The notes under the pieces: model-generated | Database searches by the model: none | Seen by the model: the letters and a program-made list of their open reading frames with translations, nothing else | What the model was told of the DNA's origin: nothing | NCBI GenBank assembly: GCA_000183865.1 | Contig: CM001047.1 | Location: forward strand, 1,524,917 to 1,530,223 | DNA length: 5,307 nt | DNA from: Listeria marthii FSL S4-120 | GTDB lineage: Bacteria; Bacillota; Bacilli; Lactobacillales; Listeriaceae | Reading direction: 5' to 3' | Shown here: one piece after another, positions 1 through 5,307 of the stretch | Layout: each line of letters begins with the position of its first letter | Position numbering within the stretch: the stretch's first letter is position 1 | Position numbers and translations under genes: made by a program

Positions 1-107
1 GCTGCAACAAAAATTTCTCTCGCCAACTTTTGAAATACTTTTGAGCGCTTGGAATCTTGTGCATTTTTACGTCCTTGAATATTATTCCATTTTGAATGTC
101 CTGCCAT
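1..107 (-). CDS. yebC: YebC/PmpR (TACO1) family protein, N-terminal part, cut by the window edge
   Basis: Only the first 35 codons are present; the gene continues past the left edge. The translation begins [20 protein letters not shown] and goes on to [15 protein letters not shown]. The GHSKWxNIxxRK opening followed by KxFxKLAREI is the hallmark N-terminus of the YebC family. Family members are cytoplasmic proteins of about 240 residues, long annotated as transcriptional regulators (PmpR). More recent work on YebC and mitochondrial TACO1 points to a role in translation, helping ribosomes through difficult stretches such as proline runs; which role applies here cannot be told. The ATG at 107 has a strong AAAAGGAG site at 116-123 with 8 nt spacing. 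The gene follows pheA but is separated by a terminator and has its own promoter at 151-179, so it is probably transcribed independently. Family assignment is secure; nothing can be said of the missing C-terminal domains. Confidence 0.95.
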   Translation of the reverse strand, partial: MAGHSKWNNIQGRKNAQDSKRSKVFQKLAREIFVA

Positions 108-150
108 TTTGTTCACTCCTTTTAATTTTAGTAAAGCTTTTCTCCTACAA

Positions 151-179
151 ATTTTAACGTAAAAAGGTAGGATTCGCAA
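151..179 (-). promoter_or_regulatory. Sigma-A promoter for yebC
   Basis: On the minus strand TTGCGA (174-179) is followed after 17 bp by TAAAAT (151-156). Each hexamer is close to the sigma-A consensus and the spacing is ideal. Transcription would start near 144, giving a leader of about 37 nt that contains the yebC ribosome site. The -35 box lies immediately downstream of the T-tract of the pheA terminator, so termination and re-initiation are tightly packed. Prediction from sequence only. Confidence 0.6.
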
Positions 180-180
180 T

Positions 181-211
181 AAAAAAGTTACCGCAAAAAA
201 TTGCGATAACT
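181..211 (-). terminator. Rho-independent terminator after pheA
   Basis: Plus bases 186-196 and 201-211 form an 11-position stem with a 4-nt loop (197-200), starting 7 nt after the pheA stop codon. In the minus-strand RNA all positions pair, one of them as G-U; in plus-strand RNA that position would be an A-C mismatch. The stem is followed by six T residues on the minus strand (181-186, the last one paired). It therefore terminates leftward transcription from pheA and is not an efficient terminator in the other direction. Confidence 0.9.
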
Positions 212-217
212 CTTTAT

Positions 218-1066
218 TTAGGTCGTTTGTAAGCGGTGAACGTGATAAGTCCCAAGTTTATTTGCCGCCCCACCTAAGAGGGTAATTTCGTCGAGTGCAT
301 TGGTCACAAGGAGCTCTTTCCCTTCTGAAAGTACATCAATCAAGAAAAAGTACTCACCTAACGAGGTTTTCAGCGGTCTCGATTCAATTTTACTTAAATC
401 AATATCACGCCAAGCAAATGTGGACAATACTTTATGTAACGCTCCTGGCATATTGTTTGGCAAAATGACAGAAATAGACGTTTTTTCTTCTTCTTTTGGC
501 AATAAAATCGAAACTGGCTTTCGACTTAACACAAAAAATCTTGTTTGGTTTAGTTCCAAATCTTGCGCATTTTCTTTCACGATTTCAAGTCCATATTCGC
601 TCGCTGCCATGCGCGGCGCAATAGCTGCCACAAGTTCAGTTGGATTGTTACTCACCCATTTTGCTGCGTAGGCAGTAGAAGGCGTTACTTCCCGCTCTAC
701 ACCGTACAATTCTGCTTGAAGAAATGTATGGCACTGGGCGAGCGCCTGTGGATGAGACATTACTTTTTGGACCGATTTCCACGTCGAAACGTGTGCCGGA
801 TGAACCATTAAATGTTGCGCAATCGGTAAAACTATCTCTGCCACTACAGGAACACTTGAAAAATGAAATAAGTAGTCCAGCGTGATATTAACGCTTCCTT
901 CGATCGTATTTTCGATGGGAACAACAGCCACATCTACGTCTTCCTTTTCAATTGCCATAATACAATCTGGAATCGTGCTTTTAGCAACCATCTCTTCATT
1001 TGGAAAAGCCTTCGCTGCTGCTGCATGTGTAAAAGATGCTGCTGGGCCTAAATAAGCAATTTTCAT
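218..1066 (-). CDS. pheA: Prephenate dehydratase (monofunctional)
   Basis: Converts prephenate to phenylpyruvate, the committed step of phenylalanine synthesis, in the cytoplasm. The 282-residue protein has the catalytic domain at about 1-185 ([14 protein letters not shown] start, [10 protein letters not shown] at 50-59, SHPQALAQC at 104-112, and NQTRF at 173-177 with the key TRF triplet). A C-terminal ACT domain follows at about 195-280, containing GALHKVL at 208-214 and ESRP at 228-231, the motifs that bind phenylalanine for feedback inhibition. There is no chorismate mutase domain, as usual in Firmicutes, and length is typical. The ATG at 1066 is chosen because AAGGAG (1075-1080) lies 8 nt upstream; the in-frame TTG at 1070-1072 lies only 2 nt from that site. 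It follows obg with a hairpin between and no obvious promoter, so it probably depends on read-through from obg. B. subtilis has pheB (ACT protein) between obg and pheA; it is absent here. Confidence 0.96.
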   Translation of the reverse strand: MKIAYLGPAASFTHAAAAKAFPNEEMVAKSTIPDCIMAIEKEDVDVAVVPIENTIEGSVNITLDYLFHFSSVPVVAEIVLPIAQHLMVHPAHVSTWKSVQKVMSHPQALAQCHTFLQAELYGVEREVTPSTAYAAKWVSNNPTELVAAIAPRMAASEYGLEIVKENAQDLELNQTRFFVLSRKPVSILLPKEEEKTSISVILPNNMPGALHKVLSTFAWRDIDLSKIESRPLKTSLGEYFFLIDVLSEGKELLVTNALDEITLLGGAANKLGTYHVHRLQTT

Positions 1067-1074
1067 TTTCAACT

Positions 1075-1080
1075 CTCCTT
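1075..1080 (-). promoter_or_regulatory. Ribosome binding site that decides the pheA start
   Basis: The minus strand reads AAGGAG here. It is 8 nt from ATG 1066, the normal distance, but only 2 nt from the in-frame TTG at 1072. This supports the 282-residue protein and not a form two residues longer. Confidence 0.85.
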
Positions 1081-1095
1081 TTTATGGTAGCTAGG

Positions 1096-1126
1096 AAAAA
1101 AGCGTGCGCCAAATGATTGGCGCAGC
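1096..1126 (-). terminator. Intrinsic terminator or attenuator between obg and pheA
   Basis: The stem pairs plus 1105-1112 (TGCGCCAA) with 1117-1124 (TTGGCGCA) around the 4-nt loop 1113-1116. Two more GC pairs (1102-1103 with 1125-1126) follow beyond a single bulged base at 1104. Six T residues follow on the minus strand (1096-1101). It begins 7 nt after the obg stop codon and ends only 16 nt before the pheA ribosome site. The structure is a convincing terminator for obg transcripts. Because pheA has no room for a promoter after it, it probably works as a partial terminator setting the obg:pheA ratio. Confidence 0.85.
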
Positions 1127-1133
1127 ACTTTAT

Positions 1134-2423
1134 TTAATCCATAAATTCAAATTCATAATCAAGCAAACGAACGATATCGCCATCTGTGGCACCACGTTTT
1201 CTAAGCGCCTCATCGACACCCATTGCACGAAGTTGACGCGCAAAACGGCTAATAGAAGCATCACGTTCGAAGTTAGTCATTGTGAATAAGCGTTCGATTT
1301 TCGCACCGCTTAATACAAATGTACCATCTGGTTCTCTAGAGATTTCGAAGTCAGGTTCTTCAGCAACATATTTGTAAAGAACTGTATCTTCGTCTTCTTG
1401 TTCCAAAATTTCATTAAGTGGAAATTCTGGTGTTGTTTCTAATTTATCTGCAATAGCAAGAAGTAATTCGCGAAGTCCTGTTTTCGTTACAGCTGAAATT
1501 GGGAACACCGGAATATCTTCTGCAATTTTCGTTTTAAATTCTTTTAAATTTTCTTCCGCATCTGGCATGTCCATTTTGTTCGCTACAATGATTTGTGGAC
1601 GTTCCATCAAACGCAGGTTGTATTGCTCTAATTCATTATTAATAGCCACGTAATCATCAAAAGGTACGCGTCCTTCTGAACCAGACATATCAATCACATG
1701 CACGATAACACGCGTTCTTTCGATGTGGCGTAAGAATTGATGTCCTAAACCAACACCTTGGCTCGCACCTTCAATCAGACCTGGCAAATCCGCCATAACA
1801 AAACTACGGCCATCACCTGCATCAACCATCCCTAAATTAGGAACAATCGTTGTAAAGTGATAAGCTGCGATTTTTGGTCTCGCTGCAGATACAACAGATA
1901 GTAGCGTCGATTTACCAACACTTGGGAAACCAACTAAACCAACATCTGCTAACACTTTAAGTTCTAATTGCACATTACGCTCTTGTCCTGGTTCTCCGTT
2001 TTCAGAAAGTTCCGGAGCCGGATTTGCTGGTGTCGCAAAACGTTTATTCCCACGTCCGCCACGTCCAGCTTTTGCAATAACTGCGCGTTGACCATGTGCC
2101 ACTAAGTCAGCAATAATCTCGCCAGTATCAATATCTTTTACAATTGTTCCTTGTGGTACTTTGACTACTAAATCACTTGCACCGCGTCCATGCATACTTT
2201 TACTCATGCCGTGTTCACCGTGTTCTGCTTTAAAGATTCGTTTAAAGCGGAAATCTACTAGTGTACGCAGACCTTCATCTACTACAAATACAACGTCTGC
2301 TCCTTTACCGCCGTCACCGCCAGCAGGACCACCGTTTGGTACAAATTTTTCGCGACGGAATGCTACCATACCGTCCCCACCATTACCAGCTTTTACATAT
2401 ATCTTAACCTGATCTACAAACAT
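1134..2423 (-). CDS. obg: Obg/CgtA GTPase, ribosome assembly and stress-linked
   Basis: Essential GTPase that binds the large ribosomal subunit during assembly and responds to GTP/ppGpp; in Bacillus it is also needed for the general stress response. The 429-residue protein has the complete three-domain plan. The glycine-rich Obg fold is at about 1-158 ([27 protein letters not shown]). The G domain is at about 160-330: G1 GFPSVGKS 165-172, G2 FTT 190-192, G3 DLPG 212-215, G4 NKMD 282-285, G5 SAV 310-312. The C-terminal OCT domain is at about 350-429. The open frame runs upstream to an ATG at 2486, but ATG 2423 is chosen: [13 protein letters not shown] is the family's conserved N-terminus, GGGAG (2436-2440) lies 12 nt upstream, and the two earlier ATGs (2486, 2465) fall inside the promoter. 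Listeria does not sporulate and no spo0B precedes it, unlike in B. subtilis. Confidence 0.97.
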   Translation of the reverse strand: MFVDQVKIYVKAGNGGDGMVAFRREKFVPNGGPAGGDGGKGADVVFVVDEGLRTLVDFRFKRIFKAEHGEHGMSKSMHGRGASDLVVKVPQGTIVKDIDTGEIIADLVAHGQRAVIAKAGRGGRGNKRFATPANPAPELSENGEPGQERNVQLELKVLADVGLVGFPSVGKSTLLSVVSAARPKIAAYHFTTIVPNLGMVDAGDGRSFVMADLPGLIEGASQGVGLGHQFLRHIERTRVIVHVIDMSGSEGRVPFDDYVAINNELEQYNLRLMERPQIIVANKMDMPDAEENLKEFKTKIAEDIPVFPISAVTKTGLRELLLAIADKLETTPEFPLNEILEQEDEDTVLYKYVAEEPDFEISREPDGTFVLSGAKIERLFTMTNFERDASISRFARQLRAMGVDEALRKRGATDGDIVRLLDYEFEFMD

Positions 2424-2435
2424 AATTTTTATATT

Positions 2436-2440
2436 CTCCC
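2436..2440 (-). promoter_or_regulatory. Ribosome binding site of obg, with long spacing
   Basis: The minus strand reads GGGAGAA here, 12 nt before ATG 2423, a little longer than the usual 7-9 nt. An additional AAGGAA lies at 2442-2447 but is too far to serve this start. No Shine-Dalgarno sequence precedes the ATGs at 2465 or 2486. Translation of obg may be moderate as a result; that last point is inference. Confidence 0.6.
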
Positions 2441-2463
2441 GTTCCTTAAAAGTCTTATCTTTC

Positions 2464-2493
2464 ATTATAACGAACAAACTATACATCTGTCAC
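2464..2493 (-). promoter_or_regulatory. Sigma-A promoter for obg
   Basis: The minus strand has GTGACA (2488-2493, one mismatch to TTGACA), an 18-bp spacer and a perfect TATAAT (2464-2469). The start of transcription would be near 2457, giving a leader of about 34 nt. An A+T tract rich in AAATA repeats (2495-2530) just upstream looks like an UP element. The promoter lies after the glpK terminator, so obg is uncoupled from glycerol induction. It also places the upstream in-frame ATGs outside the transcript. Confidence 0.8.
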
Positions 2494-2536
2494 TATATTT
2501 ATTTTTATTTCCAGATATTTATTTATTTTACATAGC

Positions 2537-2572
2537 AAAAATGCGCCAAATGCTTTTACACATTTGACGCAT
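2537..2572 (-). terminator. Rho-independent terminator after glpK
   Basis: Plus 2541-2552 pairs with 2561-2572 as a 12-bp stem with an 8-nt loop (2553-2560). All positions pair in minus-strand RNA (one G-U), while plus-strand RNA would have one A-C mismatch. A run of T residues follows (2537-2541, one of them paired). It starts 10 nt after the glpK stop codon and should end the glpF-glpK transcript, separating it from obg. Confidence 0.9.
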
Positions 2573-2582
2573 CTTTTAGAAT

Positions 2583-4103
<1,521 letters not shown>

Positions 4104-4105
4104 CT

Positions 4106-4127
4106 ACGAAAGCCCGAAGACTCTCGT
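4106..4127 (-). other. UUCG-capped hairpin in the glpF-glpK intergenic region
   Basis: In minus-strand RNA, ACGAGAGUC (4119-4127) pairs with GGCUUUCGU (4106-4114) over nine positions, two of them G-U. The loop is UUCG (4115-4118), closed by a C-G pair, the classic extra-stable tetraloop context. No T-tract follows, so it is not a terminator. It lies about 23 nt after the glpF stop and 15 nt before the glpK ribosome site. Inference: it protects or defines an mRNA end between the two genes and may adjust the GlpF:GlpK ratio. Confidence 0.65.
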
Positions 4128-4150
4128 TTGGAGCTAGTTTACGTCCTAGC

Positions 4151-4969
4151 CTATGCTAAATCTTTTTTCTTGTCGAGTTGCATGGTTAAAATAAGAATTA
4201 AAACAAATAATACCGCGAACACCCAGAACCACATTCCTAGTTCGCCTTTAATAATGGCATTATACCCTAAAGCACCTAATGCACCGCCCATGATTGGTCC
4301 GATAACAGGAACCCATGAGTAACCCCAATCAGATCCACCTTTACCAGAAATCGGCCAAACAAAATGCGCAATTCTTGGGCCAAGGTCACGAGCTGGGTTG
4401 ATTGCATAACCAGTAGTTCCACCAAGAGACATCCCGATAGCTACGATTAACGCACCAACAACAAGTGGATTTAATCCATCTGAAAAAGAGTTTGCACCTA
4501 GTGATAGTAATCCAAACACTAACATAAATGTACCTAATGCTTCACCAAAAAAGTTAGATGTAAAATGGCGAATAGCTGGCGCCGTTGCAAAAACACCTAG
4601 TTTTGTTGGTTTGTCTTCTGTTTTCTTCCAATGTGGGTAGTAATGTAACCAAATCAGTGTTGCCCCAATAAATGCTCCGATAAACTGAGCAATAATATAA
4701 GGCAATACGTAATCCCAAGGGAAAGCACCTGCAAGCGCCATAGCGATTGTTACAGCCGGGTTAAGATGGGCCATACTCATATAACCTGAAACATATACAC
4801 CCATTGTAACGCCTAGCCCCCAAGCTAAAGTAATAACGACCCAGCCGCCATTCTCCGCTTTTGATTTCTTCAGTGAAACACCTGCTACGACACCAGCACC
4901 TAAAATAATCAGGATTGCAGTACCAACAACTTCACCTAGAAACTGTGTTGCTAAACTTGTGTCAATCAT
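4151..4969 (-). CDS. glpF: Glycerol uptake facilitator (aquaglyceroporin)
   Basis: Membrane channel of the MIP family that lets glycerol diffuse into the cell, feeding GlpK. The 272-residue protein carries both channel motifs: HLNPAVT (Asn70-Pro71-Ala72) and INPARD (Asn191-Pro192-Ala193-Arg194-Asp195). The Asp after NPAR is typical of glycerol-conducting members, unlike strict water channels. Hydrophobic segments lie at about 8-30, 43-60, 87-108, 141-159, 166-188 and 217-240, with the two NPA half-helices between. A further strongly hydrophobic stretch at about 246-264 follows the canonical last helix, before a charged DKKKD tail. ATG 4969 is chosen because AAGGAG (4979-4984) lies 9 nt upstream; a longer frame opens with GTG at 5003-5005 but adds a lysine-rich stretch with only a weak site. 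It is the first gene of the glpF-glpK operon, behind a terminator-containing leader. Confidence 0.96.
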   Translation of the reverse strand: MIDTSLATQFLGEVVGTAILIILGAGVVAGVSLKKSKAENGGWVVITLAWGLGVTMGVYVSGYMSMAHLNPAVTIAMALAGAFPWDYVLPYIIAQFIGAFIGATLIWLHYYPHWKKTEDKPTKLGVFATAPAIRHFTSNFFGEALGTFMLVFGLLSLGANSFSDGLNPLVVGALIVAIGMSLGGTTGYAINPARDLGPRIAHFVWPISGKGGSDWGYSWVPVIGPIMGGALGALGYNAIIKGELGMWFWVFAVLFVLILILTMQLDKKKDLA

Positions 4970-4978
4970 CTTTTCCAA

Positions 4979-4984
4979 CTCCTT
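4979..4984 (-). promoter_or_regulatory. Ribosome binding site that decides the glpF start
   Basis: The minus strand reads AAGGAG, 9 nt before ATG 4969. The alternative in-frame GTG at 5005 has only AAGGTG at 5016-5021, 10 nt upstream. It would add 12 residues (MLQISKKKELEK) that overlap this strong site. The shorter 272-residue protein is therefore preferred. Confidence 0.85.
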
Positions 4985-5057
4985 CTTTTTGCTTATTTGT
5001 AGCACCGGAATTTTTCACCTTACTAGTCCCCTTGCATTCCGATTATCAATTAACTTC

Positions 5058-5119
5058 AAAAAAAGAATGACAATCAAAACGTAGGCATACTAGTACCCTG
5101 GCATCGTTTCGATTGTCAT
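5058..5119 (-). terminator. Leader terminator (attenuator) upstream of glpF
   Basis: Minus-strand bases 5105-5119 (ATGACAATCGAAACG) pair with 5067-5081 (CGTTTTGATTGTCAT) over 15 positions, one of them G-U. The loop is 23 nt and the stem is followed by TC and seven T residues (5058-5064). It begins about 27 nt after the predicted transcription start and ends 88 nt before the glpF ATG. A full-strength terminator between promoter and gene implies controlled read-through. In B. subtilis the GlpP protein with glycerol-3-phosphate antiterminates at such inverted repeats ahead of glpFK and glpD; the same mechanism is the leading hypothesis here. No glpP gene is visible in the window. Confidence 0.85.
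5090..5119 (-). CDS. Possible nine-codon leader peptide inside the glpF attenuator
   Basis: An ATG at 5117-5119 opens a short frame reading MTIETMPGY and ends with TAG at 5090-5092. AGGAG (5125-5129) sits 5 nt upstream, slightly short but usable spacing. The start codon coincides with the first base of the 5' arm of the leader terminator stem, and the first five codons are that arm; the stop codon lies in the loop. A ribosome here would block the hairpin. No run of a single amino acid is present, so a classic amino-acid-sensing design is not supported. The purine-rich AGGAGAAGAG stretch could instead be recognised by an antiterminator protein. Not a recognised gene; chance occurrence is possible. 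Confidence 0.3.
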   Translation of the reverse strand: MTIETMPGY

Positions 5120-5152
5120 CTCTTCTCCTGACATGTTAATTAACTTGAGTCT

Positions 5153-5181
5153 ATTTAATCACATCAAGAAAACGCTGTCAA
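5153..5181 (-). promoter_or_regulatory. Sigma-A promoter of the glpF-glpK operon
   Basis: The minus strand shows a perfect TTGACA (5176-5181), 17 bp, then TTAAAT (5153-5158, four of six matches). A TG one base upstream of the -10 box (5160-5161) gives an extended -10, which would compensate for its weaker match. The predicted start is the A at 5146, giving a leader of about 177 nt. The -35 box is inside a cre site. Confidence 0.75.
5166..5181 (-). promoter_or_regulatory. cre operator (CcpA site) over the glpF -35 box
   Basis: The minus strand reads TTGACAGCGTTTTCTT, matching the cre consensus WTGNAANCGNWNNCWW at every position but one. The plus-strand reading also has only one mismatch, as expected for a near-palindrome. 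Because the site contains the -35 hexamer, CcpA bound with HPr-Ser-P would block RNA polymerase, giving glucose repression of glycerol use. Consistent with known control of glp genes in Firmicutes. Confidence 0.75.
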
Positions 5182-5307
5182 TCAAACGACTTGTCCTATT
5201 TTTCACAAAGTCTTTTCATCTGCCTCTTTACTTTTACCCCAATCCCAGGGAGTTATAACCCAATTTACAAGAAATTAATTCACAAAGGTAAAAATAGAAA
5301 AAAACCG
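5182..5307 (-). other. Upstream regulatory region of glpF, no gene seen
   Basis: This AT-rich stretch has no plausible coding frame. On the minus strand it begins with CGG and seven T residues at the right edge, which could be the end of a terminator of an upstream gene whose stem is outside the window. It holds two copies of CTTTGTGAA (5279-5287 and 5202-5210). The second is the first half of an 18-bp sequence resembling a Rex operator (5191-5208). A G-rich patch at 5224-5249 resembles a weak sigma-B promoter. None of these is certain. Confidence 0.4.

Noticed and set aside
300..671. Plus-strand open frames opposite pheA, obg, glpK and glpF, including this longest one of 123 codons
   Set aside because: They lie opposite well-conserved genes, show no recognisable motifs or convincing ribosome sites, and look like byproducts of the coding strand's composition.
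1067..1072. TTG start adding two residues to PheA
   Set aside because: Only 2 nt from the ribosome site; the ATG at 1066 has ideal 8-nt spacing and gives the family's usual MKIAYLGP start.
1084..1112. Promoter TTGGCG-17-TACCAT in front of pheA
   Set aside because: It lies in the terminator stem and would start transcription within the pheA ribosome site, leaving no usable leader.
2424..2486. Longer Obg beginning at ATG 2486 or 2465
   Set aside because: Both ATGs fall within or before the predicted promoter, have no Shine-Dalgarno site, and the extra residues precede the conserved MFVDQVKI start.
4970..5005. Longer GlpF beginning at GTG 5005
   Set aside because: The upstream site AAGGTG is weak, while ATG 4969 has AAGGAG at 9 nt; the extra lysine-rich stretch overlaps that site.
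5136..5143. TTAATTAA palindrome at the start of the glpF leader
   Set aside because: An 8-bp AT palindrome is common in such AT-rich DNA; only its inclusion in the 9-base direct repeat was kept as an observation.
5201..5220. Seven-codon frame (MKRLCEK) preceded by GAGG upstream of the glpF promoter
   Set aside because: It lies upstream of the predicted transcription start and is too short to distinguish from chance.
5231..5250. GGTTATAACTCCCTGGGATT as hairpin or terminator
   Set aside because: The TCCC-T-GGGA palindrome would have a one-base loop and no T-tract follows, so it cannot act as a terminator.

Overview
The window is most likely chromosomal DNA of a Listeria species (low-GC Firmicutes). 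The AT-rich composition, strong AAGGAG ribosome sites, sigma-A-type promoters, CcpA-type operator and gene order yebC - pheA - obg - glpK - glpF (read left to right, all on the minus strand) match what I recall of the Listeria core genome. The species cannot be fixed from this sequence. No convincing gene lies on the plus strand, and there is no sign of a mobile element, CRISPR array, tRNA or rRNA.

Layout, in the direction of transcription (right to left). 4970-5307 is a regulatory region: a possible terminator tail of an upstream gene at the edge, redox-regulator-like half sites, a sigma-A promoter with a catabolite-repression (cre) site on its -35 box, and a leader of about 177 nt. The leader contains a strong intrinsic terminator and a possible nine-codon leader peptide. 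4151-4969 is glpF (glycerol channel) and 2583-4076 is glpK (glycerol kinase). They form an operon with a UUCG-capped hairpin between the genes and a terminator after glpK. Obg/CgtA GTPase (1134-2423) then starts from its own promoter. A hairpin terminator separates it from pheA (prephenate dehydratase, 218-1066), which has no visible promoter of its own. After the pheA terminator, a promoter overlapping its T-tract drives yebC, of which only the first 35 codons are present.

Functionally there are two parts. GlpF and GlpK are a catabolic module: glycerol enters by facilitated diffusion and is trapped as glycerol-3-phosphate. Control appears layered: CcpA at the promoter, antitermination in the leader (a GlpP-like mechanism is the obvious hypothesis), and HPr phosphorylation of GlpK at His231. 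Obg (ribosome assembly), PheA (phenylalanine synthesis) and YebC (translation/regulation) are housekeeping. In Bacillus subtilis obg follows spo0B and is followed by pheB-pheA; here glycerol genes precede obg and pheB is absent.

Three starts were chosen downstream of the longest open frame because of ribosome sites and, for obg, promoter position: pheA at 1066, obg at 2423 and glpF at 4969. The genes are ordinary; the most interesting part is the glpF leader.
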